DNA from: Leucaena leucocephala
Taxonomy: Eukaryota; Streptophyta; Magnoliopsida; Fabales; Fabaceae
DNA length: 64,000 bases
Reading direction: 5' to 3'
Assembly: GCA_037074615.1 (NCBI GenBank)
Contig: CM073558.1
Span: 7,493,501-7,557,500 of the forward strand
Under the pieces are notes generated by a model. The model was not told the origin of the DNA. It worked only from the letters and a program-made list of their open reading frames with translations, and searched no databases. Within the stretch, counting starts at the first letter, position 1, and each line of letters begins with the position of its first letter. Below are positions 34,910 through 45,788 of the stretch, piece by piece. Position numbers and translations under genes: made by a program.

Positions 34910-37900
34910 CTAATCAAAAGTAGGAAGCCCTATATGAGGTACATATGTGACAAAGATGTTCGGTTTTAATCCTTTCGTTAAAAGATCAACCAATATATCC
35001 AATGTACGGATGTGTTTAACAGAAACTTGACCATCCTGAACTCTTTCTCTTAAGTAAAGGAATTTAAGTTCGACAAACTTGCTCTGACTTTTATTCCTTT
35101 TGTTGTTCACTATGGCCACGACGGCTGTGTTATTATAGTACATTCTGATTATCTTAGAGACTGAATCCACAATCTTAAACCCATCAATGAAATTCCTTAT
35201 CCCAATAGTTTGAGAACTTGATTCAAAACATGCAATGTATCAGCATCACTTGTAGAAGGAGCTGTTTGAGTTTGCTTAGCACTTCTCTACTATATAGCTC
35301 ATTCTACCAATAGGAAGATGTAACTAGATGTAGACTTGTTTGTATCTACACATCCTTCAAGATCTGAATCTGAGTATCTAATTATGCCTAGATTGTCTGT
35401 TCTCCTATATGTGAACATGTAGTATTTATTACTTTGTACGTACCTAAGAACCTTATTTGCAGTTGTCCAATGTGCTTCCTAGGATTACTTTGGTATTTTC
35501 TTAACATTCACACAACAAAAGTGATATCAGGTCTTGTACAAACCTGTGCATACATCAAGCTTCTCACCGCTGAGGCATATGGGAACCTTTCCATCAGTTT
35601 CCTTTCAAGCTCAATTTTAAGACATTGATTTACATTGATTTATCTCCCTTTTTAATAGGAGACATGTTAGATGAATAGTTTTGCATTATGAAATGTTCAA
35701 GAATCTTGACAATGTAAGCATTTTAAGACAAGCCTACATGACGTTGAGTTCTATCTCTATAGATTTTTATGCTAATGATATAAGATGCCTTACCCATATC
35801 TTTCATATCAAAACTCTTAAACAGAAACTGTTTCACCTCATGCAATAGTCCTAGATCATTGGTAACAAGTAAAATATCATCCACATACAAAATCAAGAAT
35901 ATGATCATGCTCCTACTAGTTTTATGGTATATACAGTCATCTATGATGTTCTCAACAAAACTAAATGATGTGATCACTTCATGGAACTTCAAGTACCACT
36001 GCCATGAAGCCTGTTTCAGACCATATATTGATTTTTTTAGCTTGTATACCAACTGTTCTTTACCTTATACAATAAATCCCTCAAATTGTTTCATATAGAC
36101 TTCTTCCTTTAGTTCACCATTGAGGAAGACAATCTTTACTATCCATTTGGTGCAACTCCATATCAAAATGGACAACCAATATTATGATGATACGGAATGA
36201 ATCTTTCTTAGATACAGATAAAAAAATTTCACTATAATCGATGCTTTCCACTTGAGTGAAGCCCTTAGTAATCAACATAATCTTATATCTATCAATGTTA
36301 CCTTGTGAGTCTCTTTTAGTTTTGTAAACCCATTTGCAACTAATGACCTTAGACCTACTAGGCAACTGTATAAGTTCCCAAATATTATTGTTTGCCATAG
36401 AATCTATTTCATCAATCATAGCATCATGCCATAACTTAGAGTTCACACTCTTCATAGCCTGAGTAAACGTCAAAGGATCATTCTCAACACTTACATCACA
36501 GTCAACTTCAACAAATGCACTATATAGTCATAAGGTAATACTGATTTTCTTTCTCTAGCTAACCTCCTTAATTCAACCTTTTGGATTGATCCATGTTGCT
36601 AAATAAGGATATCCTCTATCACATTTTGTGGTGGTTTCACTTGTGTGATATGTTGGTTATCCGGTATATGTACATCTTGTTTAACACATGATATATATCA
36701 CGTTCAATGTCAATCCTAACAGTAGGATGATCATTAACTATTGATGTCCCCTCATGAATGATATTAGTGGTTCGCTTTATGTGACATGTAGTGGACAATG
36801 ACTCCCACTAATCACATCATTATCAAGAAACTTGGCATTTCTAGATTCTACAGACCTTTTAGAAGGTGGAGGGCAATAAAACTTATAACCATTTGACCTC
36901 TCTACATAGCCTACAAAGTAAGCTCTAATGGTCTTAGGGTCTAATTTCTTCTCCTATGGATTATACACTCTTACTTTAGCAGGACAATCCTATACTTTGA
37001 AATGATTTAAATTGAGTTTTCATCCTTTCCAGATTTATAAGGGTGTCTTGGACACTGCCTCTGTTGAGAGCCTATTTAATATGTATGTTGGTGTTTTAAG
37101 TGCTTTCTTCCATAGGGAAAATGCAAGTTTGGAGCTACTCATCATGCTCCTAACCATATCTAGCAACATCATATTTATTCTTTCAGTTACACCATTCATG
37201 TCAGGTGATTCAGGCATAGTATATTGGGCTACTATACCTTGCTCTTGAAGAAATTCAGCAAATGGACCTGGCACTTGTCCTTCACTATTATATTTGCCAT
37301 AATACTCACCACCACGGTCTAATCTCACGAACTTGATTGGTTTCCCAATTTATTTTTCTACTTCTACTTTATATTCCTTGAAAGTATATAGTGCCTCATT
37401 TTTATTATAAAGCATGTAGACATACATGTATCGTGAGTAATCATCAATAAATATGATAAAATACTTTTGATCATGTGTAGTCAAATCAAGGCAACAAATA
37501 TCCGTATGTATAATTTCTAGCAATTCAGAACTTTTCTTAACCATTTATGTGACTTATTGCTCTTTTTTTCTCTTATGTAGTGTACACAAGAATCAAATTC
37601 CGAATAGTTTAAAGATAGAAGAATTATATCTTTATTTAACCTTTTGATTATGTCAACTGAGATATGTCACAATCTCCTATGCCATAAGCTATAAGAATTA
37701 TCATCGATGACACTTCTTTTAGTATCATGTGAAATAAAAAAATTTAGGCAAATCACAAACAATTTTAAATAAACCATCAATTATAACCAAATTCACAATT
37801 AAAACTGAATCTTTTGACAAAGTCATAAGTTTCTTTGAAAGAACTAAATGATAATCAAATAGAATAAATTTTGACATAGAAATCAAATTCCTTTTGTAAG

Positions 37901-37979
37901 AGAGAACATAAAAAACATCATAAAATTCTAAAACATGATTATTCGAAAATGTTATGTGAAAAGTTCTAACAACTTTCAT
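34910..37979 (-). pseudogene. Copia pol relic: integrase, reverse transcriptase, RNase H
   Basis: The pre-integrase region is at 37725-37979. Integrase is at 37350-37544 (HTDICCLDL, FIDDYSRYMYVY) and 37035-37328 (RLDRGGEYYGKY, QYTMPESPDMNGVTER). Reverse transcriptase follows at 36114-36473 (NNIWELIQLP, CKWVYKTKRD) and 35723-36052 (KKSIYGLKQASWQWY, active-site YVDDILLVTN). The RNase H tail is at 34910-35170 (KHIRTLDILVDLLTKGL). The catalytic YVDD is intact, but stops and frameshifts break the polyprotein many times. Confidence 0.9.
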
Positions 37980-38800
37980 AGGATCTCATCTCCCACTGCC
38001 TAAAAGGAAAGTTTCCTCATTGAGATGTAGAGGCCTACTTAATAGAAAGCCCTGAATGGTAGTCAAAATATAGATAATCGAACTAATGTCAATTCACTAA
38101 GTGCATCATTAACGCTAGAAAAATTATATTTAAAAGTAACACACAATAAAAACATACCTTTCATTTTCGTTATATATTGCCTCACATTGCCAATATCTGT
38201 AAGTTTCATAACACATAATTCATACATGATAACACCACCCATCTGATTGTTTATCAGCTTGAATTGCTTATCTAAAGTTTCCAGGTACCATTTGGGTCAC
38301 ACTTAGGGACTCTCCCTAATACTTCTAGTAATCCTTTGTTATATAAGTAGAATGGATAAGCGGTTGCTCCACTCTCTGTCATTGGAGGCACCATCAGGTC
38401 TCAGAGGTTTTTCATACCTCAAGGCGTAATCCAAGTTTAAGAAATCAAGTTGTAGCTAAACATCACCGCTCCAATCAGCATAATTAATGTTGTTATCTAA
38501 GATTGTTTTGTTGCTTACATCAGCCATAATCCTGGGGATAACAATTTGATTTACAAAATGAAAATAGGCAAATGTACAAATAAGCTCATGAGTAAGAATT
38601 TGAAGCAATCACAAGTCACTGTATCAGAATACATGCTTAGCACAATTGTAGCATGCAATCAATATAAATATGTATTACCAATGTCTACCTGTTGGAAAAG
38701 ACATTAGCATAGTATGTATTTATCTCAATTGATTAAACTAGAACGCATTCATCATTTTTCAATACTTGTGGGCTACTTATAAAATAACAAGGTCATTATA
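37980..38800 (-). pseudogene. Copia gag/protease region, strongly decayed
   Basis: This stretch lies between the pre-integrase frame and the leader repeats, where gag and protease are expected. No frame is long enough to recognise motifs. The call rests mainly on position. Confidence 0.4.
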
Positions 38801-39272
38801 TCACACCCTAATTAAATGTATAGTTATGAGATATCTATCTGTGGGCAAAGTTTAATCATAGCTATACATTTAATTACAATTAATATTTCAAATTCATATG
38901 TGATTAATAAATGCATGTAACAAATCCAATAAATAAGGATGCTATGACTACTCCTCAAAGAATTACACGCTAATCATAAATATCATTCATGTATATTAAA
39001 AATTCAAATATACACAACTTAATAGAGCCATTAATTATCACCCTAATTAAATGTACAATTATGAGATATCTACCATTGGATAAAGATAAATTATAGCTAT
39101 ACATTTAATTATAATTGATATTTTAAATTCATATATAATTAATTAATGCATGCAACAAAATTCAATAAATAAGGATGTGGTGGCTACTCCTCATAATGTT
39201 GTGGCTAATCACAAATATAATTAACATGCATTTAAATCCAATATACACAACATAATGGAGCATTTAATAAAT
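38801..39272 (-). repeat. Two tandem copies of a roughly 237-bp unit in the copia leader
   Basis: 38801-39037 and 39038-39272 share the order ACCCTAATTAAATGTA, TTATGAGATATCTA, TAGCTATACATTTAATTA, CAATAAATAAGGATG and ATATACACAAC. Both lie in the untranslated leader between the 5' LTR and gag. Confidence 0.88.
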
Positions 39273-40127
39273 TAATTTAATCAATAAATATGACTTAGTA
39301 ATTTAATTTAAATTCTCCCACTATTTCATACACCAAAAAATATCTAATAATTAATTTCAACTTAAAAGGTTTTTATAAAAATTAAATAGTTAATTTAATT
39401 GTCACAGGAAAAATTAATGTACAAAATAGATAATTAAATAACATAAAAATTAAAATTTATAAACACCTTTTAAAAAAATAATGGAGAAATTAATTTTCCT
39501 TTATATTAAATATTTATAGTATATGTAATAGTAATTAAAAGACATATTAAATTAAAGGGAATTTAATTTAATTTAAACAAAAGTATTCTAAAAAATCAAA
39601 TTAAATGGCCTAAAATAATTTTCTGAAAATAAAACCAAATGGCCCTAATTCAAAGGTCTAAAACAGAGCCTAAAATTAGTTTCCAGAAACAAAAAAATAT
39701 TCAATCCAAAAACGCAAGGCCGACCCAATCTTTCAATGGTAGTCTCATGGCGATACTATCGCCTCTAGTTTTCAACTGTGGTTCTCACATGACTTGACTT
39801 ACTCCTCTAGATTGGCTGCTCATCTCGTCGTCACAAGGTTTTGTTATGCAGTTTTCTCTGCTCTGAACAAAAAGCTCTCTTTTTCTCTACATCATCGTCT
39901 TGGTGGTCATAGGCGTGAATAATTCCAAGTCCAAGTACGCCAGATATACCATCAACGGGGTGGGTGCCAATGCCGTGAACTCTCTCTCACCATACAGAAA
40001 AAATGGTCAAAAAGATAAAAAAAAATAAATTATGATCTTTAGAGATCTATGTATCCGATATTTTATCTCATTATTACTCAAAAGAATTAAAGATCAACAA
40101 TCAAGGGAAGAAGGATCTCAAACAATG

Positions 40128-40139
40128 CTCTAATGCCAT
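40128..40139 (-). other. Copia primer-binding site
   Basis: The minus strand reads TGGCATTAGAGC close to the inner end of the 5' LTR, similar to the initiator tRNA-Met complement. Confidence 0.75.
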
Positions 40140-40140
40140 A

Positions 40141-40621
40141 TGTTAGAATATAAATATCTCATACACATTCTAATCTATCCATATTATAACATATATAAGT
40201 ATAAAATCTATATGAGATGCAGAGGAAGACTTAAAGTTATCTCTCGTCATTAATTTAACTGATCTAAAGAAGAATTGTAACTCAACTCAAAGACTTATCA
40301 ATTAAAGAACACTGTTAGATAAATAACATATTCTTCCAGTTAGTAATTAGGCATAGTAATATCAACTTGTGTATTGCCATCATTAGTGGGGAACCTTCAA
40401 GAGTAAGTAAAGAAGATATGTTATCACTCTGGGATTCAGAAACTATCGCATGAATAATTCTCAATTGTTAATTTCCACTATCAGAAAATTAATCTTAATA
40501 AATTGAGTCAATATCTTATCTTGAATTGGGCCCAAATGACTACTAATTATATTTAGAAATATTTATTAATTATCTTAATCAATATCTAAATATATTATAT
40601 TATAATAATAAATATCTAGCA
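40141..40621 (-). repeat. Copia 5' LTR
   Basis: 481 bp, TGTTAGAATA...ATATCTAGCA on the plus strand, matching the LTR at 34157-34637. Confidence 0.93.
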
Positions 40622-40920
40622 TGTATATAATATATTTTTCTTAAATAATAAGTCAGGTCATATCATGCTAAAGTAGAAGATTTTAATCTTATGTCCCTGG
40701 CAAGGACAGGCTGAAGGAAAGAAACAAATAGAAAAAAAAGATGAGAACACTGCATGTTTTGTTCATTAAGAATAATGAACATCTTACAAGCCTAAGGAGG
40801 TCGTTAAGTCATAAAAATTGGGAATAAATGTGATGAGCCAAATCCAACCAGTATAACTTATTCCAAGAGTACTTCACCTTTGAATGTGTTTACATTTAGT
40901 TAAAAGTTGTCTTTGACATA

Positions 40921-41171
40921 TGTTTGATATCAGCAATTTAGAGAGGAGGGGAGAGAATTTTTATAAATTATATTTTGAAAAATTAAAGAAATGAGATTAA
41001 AAACTTTTAATTAATTTTTCTCTTCCTTTTATTTTTACCTCTTCTTTTTATTAAAATTTTATAATCTAACTTTTTTATTTTTTTAATTCATCTTGAAAAA
41101 ATTTCAATTTTTTTAAATTTATCTTGAAAATATTTTCTCTCCGCTCCCCTCCAAATCTCTTATACCAAACA
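40921..41171. mobile_element. Small MITE with long inverted ends
   Basis: The left end TGTTTGATATCAGCAATTTA then GAGAGGAGGGGAGAGAA pairs with the right end, read inward as TGTTTGGTATAAGAGATTTG then GAGGGGAGCGGAGAGAA. The core is AT-rich and non-coding. Confidence 0.75.
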
Positions 41172-41392
41172 AAAAAAATGTTTATATAAATCTCTTTTAA
41201 CTATTTTAAACAAATTAACAAAAGAAGGGAGAATCACAATTAAGGACTTTATAAGAAGATTAATATGAAATGAAAAATTATAAGATGTAACTGTTTTTTA
41301 AAATTATAAGAATCACAATTAACTATTTTCTCAATTTTTTAATATAAAATTTAGTTAATTTTTTAAATAAATTAATCTAACCTTTTGAAATC

Positions 41393-41478
41393 GGGGTAGT
41401 GGCACAGTTGGCTAGCGCATAGGTCTCATCACTTTGTTGAGTTATCCTGAGATCCAGAGTTCAGTCTCTCTCACCCCA
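41393..41478 (+). tRNA. Elongator tRNA-Met (CAT) with intron, probably a pseudogene
   Basis: It starts GGGGTAGTGGCACAGTTGG and continues CTAGCGCATAGGTCTCAT, close to plant elongator tRNA-Met. Plant nuclear tRNA-Met(e) genes carry a short intron after the anticodon; here bases after CAT up to about ATCCTGAG fit that. The 3' part ends CTCTCTCACCCCA, pairing with GGGGT. Defects are a mismatch at acceptor position 6 and a T-loop that reads TTCAGT where TTCGAGC is expected, so the B box is damaged. A T run follows within about 15 bp. Confidence 0.75.
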
Positions 41479-41905
41479 ATTGTTATTTTATTTGTTTTCC
41501 CTAAGGAGTAATATTAAAATTCCAAATGATTTTGTGTAATATTAAAATAAACAGAGATGCTGAGAACGATGTGGTATGCTTGCAACCTTGAGAGCACTCA
41601 TTGATAAGTTACATTATGAGTTAGGCCTCACTTATGAAGCCTGTAAGTTAAATCAACTCCTAATAAAAATTCAAACCTTAATTATTATAAGAGACTAACT
41701 CTTTCTATTATTTCAATTTCTGTTGGTAAGAGAATATTTTTTGTACTAAGCAGATGTATCTTCTTATTAGATGCAACCATGTTCAAAATATTGCAATACA
41801 CTAAATGTAGATGCATCTCATAGCGATGATTTAAACCTTAATTCGTCATATTATGAAAGACTAGTTATTTTTACTAAACTGAACCCCTTGTTGATAAGAG
41901 AACGA

Positions 41906-42125
41906 TACTCCCCCGGTCTTTAATATATGATCTATTTAAATAATTTAATTATATTAAAAAGTTAATTAAGTTAGTTCATATAATATATTTTTTCTAAAAC
42001 ACCATAATTATTTTGCTTAACTCTCAACTTCTTTCTTTTGCTAGATAATTAATGAGGAAGTATCAATAGGGATAATTTAGAAAAAGTTGATAAAAATAAA
42101 AAATATATCATATATTTAGAATAAA
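41906..42125. mobile_element. Stowaway-like MITE, weak
   Basis: The left end TACTCCCCCGGTCTTTAATATATGAT is a typical Stowaway terminus. The right end shows only the inverted ATCATATATTTA block before it degrades. Confidence 0.45.
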
Positions 42126-42516
42126 AATTAATTCTTTAATTTGGTTTTATATTAAAAATATGATGAGTATTTTTTTGGGGTACAAGAGAGGGCTAGTACG
42201 CCCTAAATAAGAAAACTAATCTAATAGGGGATTAAATCTCATACACTCCTTGTCAACTAATGCCTTTAAATAAGAAGGGCATGAATGTAATGATGCAGTA
42301 GTTCTCAACCCCTCCTTAGCCATAGCATCTTCAATTTGGTTTTGATCTCTAGGTATGTATTGAATTTTTAGCTCCCATTCTAGCTTCATAAGATTCTGTA
42401 TATGTGAAACCAATAGACTACATCTATTGACTTTCAACTTCACTATCGTATCCACCACATTCTTTGCATCCGATTCAAGAATAATTTTCTTGAATCCTAA
42501 ATCTCATGCTAGCTTT

Positions 42517-44409
42517 TGTAAGGAATTGGAAGACACGCAGTGGAAATTAATTTAAAAATTTTTCCATTCCTTGCCAGGATCTATTGTATGTGTTTAAGTT
42601 AAGTGGGAAGAAGCATTACCCTTAGTGTTTCTCAGCGACTTCCACAGCTTCTCTCCGCGGCTGGTGATCTCTTTCCGATCGTAAGGAGACGTCCACAGCT
42701 TCTCTCTGCGGCTCGTGCTCTCTTTTTGATCGCAAGAAGTCGACTCCTCAGGTCGTCTTCCTCTACTGGTATCCACACGAATAGCGTTCCAACCATAAAC
42801 GACATGCTAGCGTCTCCTGTCCCTCCAAGGCTTTCTCAAAAGTTCGTCCTCTCCGTCTCTACTTCAGCAGTTTCTTATCTGCAAACCTTTTGCAGATTCC
42901 GTTCGGCCCTTTTGTGTTATGTGTTGTGTTCAAAACGTAGCTCCTAAAATCGGATATATATGATGCTCTGCGTTTTTTTCAACCGAATTGGATTTTAGAA
43001 TTAATCTATATTAATTCCAAATACAATATCATATATTATATAATTTGATAAGAAACTAATTAAATAAATAATATTTATATTAAATCCGTCCCACAGATTT
43101 AATTCACCTATTTATTTAATTTAAATAAAGATAAGATTGGACTGTATTTGACTTATTCTCATAAATCAAATTTGAGATATCCTATCAATTTGAATTTCAA
43201 ATTCAAACGTGATAGAGATTTAATTTATCTTTATAAATTAAATCTTGTAAATATCTCTTATATGAGATATCCTATCAATTTGAATTTCAAATTCAAACGT
43301 GATAGAGATTTAATTTATCCTTATAAATTAAATCTTATAAATATCTCTTATATGAGATATCCTATCAATTTGAATTTCAAATTCAAACGTGATAGAGATT
43401 TAATTTATCCTTATAAATTAAATCCTATATATCCCTTATATATAATATATATATATATATACGAATTTATATATATACGAATATAAATATAAATAAATAT
43501 ATACATCAACCCTGGATCATTCATTGAATCTAGACACGTCTTAGATTCAATGAATCTGGACATCATAGCTCGTGTTGGGTTATTTTGTGTGCGACCCTGT
43601 AGGCCCATATGAAGTTGGCAGTGGGCCATTTGCTATACTGACCCACAAGTCGCAAGCGGTCTCTAGCAAGACATAACGACTACCCAAATCATATGAGAAT
43701 CGATAAACGATGTAACCTTTTATACAACCATATCATGTCCCTTCTGTCACGCGATATTTTGGTCATGGATGAGGCATGGATAATGTCATCCTCCTATTCC
43801 TGACCGTTACTTTCTCGATCCCTGAGTAGTCTGACTATAGAAATGGAACTACCTTTCCATTACAGTATGGCCATACATTTCTCAGACTCACTTATCGAGG
43901 GGCCCAGTAATATCTCTCTACGAATGTGAGGGACAAATTCCATCTTGACCATTCACATTCCTCCGCATGAAAAACCACTAAGCCCAAACATAGTCTTTAT
44001 GATCACTCGGTCAAAAGTGACTTTTGACTAGGCCAAAGCTGAGCGTTTGTCATGTAGGAATCCATGATGATCTCAGGTCAAAGGGCATAGTGACATGGTT
44101 TGTATATGAGAGAAGATTATGACGTAACCCATGCAACTCTCTCATAGCGGGTCGGTCCAACACCTTGTACTCTTACATGTGCATATGACTTTAATTTATA
44201 TCTCTATACATCTTCAAAGTCATACTGGTCTTATTTCATCTCTGCTCCCGCACAGATGACCGACCAGGGACATTTAGGATAAGATCATGAATTATCTAAG
44301 GATGGTCATCACAGTAAACATGCAAATAATATGATAATACAATTAATAAATTCTTAAATCAATAATGTTCATAAGACAATAATTGGCCCCTAGGGCACAT
44401 TTTCCAACA
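42517..44409. repeat. Apparent solo LTR, 1893 bp, inserted in LINE RNase H
   Basis: It reads TGTAAGGAATTGG...TTTCCAACA on the plus strand, so has TG...CA ends. GCTTT is duplicated at 42512-42516 and 44410-44414. No gag or pol frame is inside. Three tandem copies of a 90-bp unit lie at 43174-43443 (start GAGATATCCTATCAATTTG). A second copy in inverse orientation is at 49578-51375. Short internal frames (42594, 42603, 43148) are by-products of the repeats. Confidence 0.82.
43174..43443 (+). repeat. Three tandem 90-bp units in the LTR
   Basis: GAGATATCCTATCAATTTG recurs at 43174, 43264 and 43354. The inverted partner LTR has only two units. Confidence 0.93.
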
Positions 44410-44855
44410 GCTTTAGCCCTTTATGAATCGCACATTGCTCAGTTTCAATTACTGTACTGGGGCCTAGCTTACTAGTAAATCCCGCAATCCAGCTTCCTGT
44501 ATAATCTCTAATAACTCTACCACACCCTGTCTTACTGTGGTTTGCTGTAAGAGCTCCATCAACATTAATTTTAATCAAATCTGCTGGTGGAGGCTTCCAA
44601 GGAGCTAGACTTAATGCAACTAAATCATTAGATGAATGTTCATCTTGAACCTGAACATAAGTCTTCCATGTTTGTATTATCACCAAATAAGGATTTGTGG
44701 GCTTCAAAAATTTATTATCAAATATAAATTGATTTCTCCATTTCCATAACCTCTAAATTGACACCCCCCAAATTAGTTTCCAATTACTAATACCAATATT
44801 CCTTAGCTTCTTGGTAGGAAAACAAAGGAGAGAGATCTTGGTCGGAAAACAATGG

Positions 44856-45363
44856 CTCCAGGTTTAGTGTGTTGGCTGAAGTGACAGGATAGGGAAATGA
44901 CGCTAAAGGAGGTGAGGACATACAGAAGAAAAAAGAGCAGGAGCAGGTGCCGACATCTATGGTTCAGTGGGAAAATAGTAGGCAATGGTCAAGTGATGGG
45001 AGAAGGAGAGGAAAATCGAATGCTTTACTGGAGAGAAATGGCATGCAAGGAGTAGGTATGCAAGAGGGTACGACATTTAATGAAGTAAGAGAAAACATAA
45101 GGTTCACAAGAAGAGAGAAAAGAATGAGACAAGTGAAGGGTAATGAAATGAATGGTGAAAGTGACATGTTGGCAGTGGAGGGAGGTCACAGGAATGGGTA
45201 TGAGGGAAAGAACGAATATGATAAGGAAGGAGGGAAAGATGGGCTTGGGCTTGCTGAGGGAAGTCACGAGAATGGGTATGAGGAAAGGATTGAAGGTGGC
45301 AAGGAAGGAAAGGAAAATGGGCCTGGGCTAGTTGAAGAGAATAATATAATGGATCATGATTAA
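44856..45363 (+). pseudogene. LINE ORF1 C-terminal tail
   Basis: The conserved SRF.VL motif of plant LINE ORF1 is followed by a hydrophilic Gly/Glu/Lys-rich tail with a repeated motif (H-NGYE at about 45187 and 45264). The open part, 44947-45363, could be mistaken for a gene. An in-frame stop lies soon after the SRFSVL motif. Confidence 0.65.
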
Positions 45364-45485
45364 ATTCATGAACAGCCCAAAAAAGATAAACAAGGAATTG
45401 GGTATGAGGAATTGGATCCAGGTGATAATGGACCTAGAATTTTGGGATTAATGGACGAAAGCCCAGTACAAATTGTGAATGAGAT

Positions 45486-45674
45486 TTTTTTTTTGGTTGC
45501 CCACCCGGTTCACCAAAGCTTTGCCCCGACTACATCCGGATCTGACCCGCGTCGTGCACCTGGCTATGGTGGGTGAGTCTCCCAACGGAGATTTTCTGCA
45601 TACGCCAAGGCTCGAACTCGAGACCTCACTTAAGCGATACCGAGCCGCTTACCACTCGGACCAACCCCCGTTGG
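45486..45674 (-). mobile_element. tRNA-derived SINE with 13-bp target duplication
   Basis: On the minus strand it starts CCAACGGGGGTTGGTCC. An A-box-like region (TGGTCCGAGTGGTAAGC) and a B-box-like region (GAGTTCGAGCC) follow, and it ends GGTGGGCAACC plus an A run. TTGTGAATGAGAT flanks both sides exactly (45473-45485 and 45675-45687). The head resembles a tRNA; the family was not determined. Confidence 0.9.
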
Positions 45675-45788
45675 TTGTGAATGAGATATTTGAAGATAGT
45701 AAAGACACTATGGTGGATGAAACCCAATTTGAGCAAAGTATTTAAGTGGGCTTAGATACTTGAATCTACTTTGAATAATTATTTATTT

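Larger units (their letters stand above)
34157..40621 (-). mobile_element. Ty1/copia retrotransposon, full-length but dead
   Basis: Two 481-bp LTRs bound the element, and TGTAT occurs on both flanks (34152-34156 and 40622-40626). On the minus strand the order is LTR, primer-binding site, long non-coding leader, decayed gag, protease region, integrase, reverse transcriptase, RNase H, polypurine tract and LTR. Integrase before reverse transcriptase defines copia. The LTRs differ at roughly one position in eight by eye, so the insertion is old. Confidence 0.95.
42171..44811 (-). mobile_element. LINE 3' part, minus strand, interrupted by an LTR
   Basis: The minus-strand sequence from 44811 covers the zinc-finger tail, linker and RNase H of a plant LINE. 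The RNase H is split: the N-terminal half at 44707-44410 (IKINVDGALTANHS, GCGRVIRDYTGSWIAGF) and the C-terminal half at 42516-42216 (ILESDAKNVVDTIVKLKV, YIPRDQNQIEDAMAKEG). The gap is filled by an LTR with GCTTT on both sides. The 3' end reads TTGTACCCCAAAAAAA at about 42171, the usual plant LINE tail. The 5' side stops at the junction 44811/44812, where the sequence turns into an oppositely oriented LINE. Confidence 0.87.

Noticed and set aside
42603..42947. 114-codon frame, and its near copy on the minus strand at 51304-50951
   Set aside because: Both lie within the two inverted LTR copies and have no family similarity; conserved only because the LTRs are.
44947..45363. 138-codon hydrophilic frame as a stand-alone gene
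   Set aside because: It is the C-terminal tail of a LINE ORF1, with the SRFSVL motif just upstream and ORF2 downstream.
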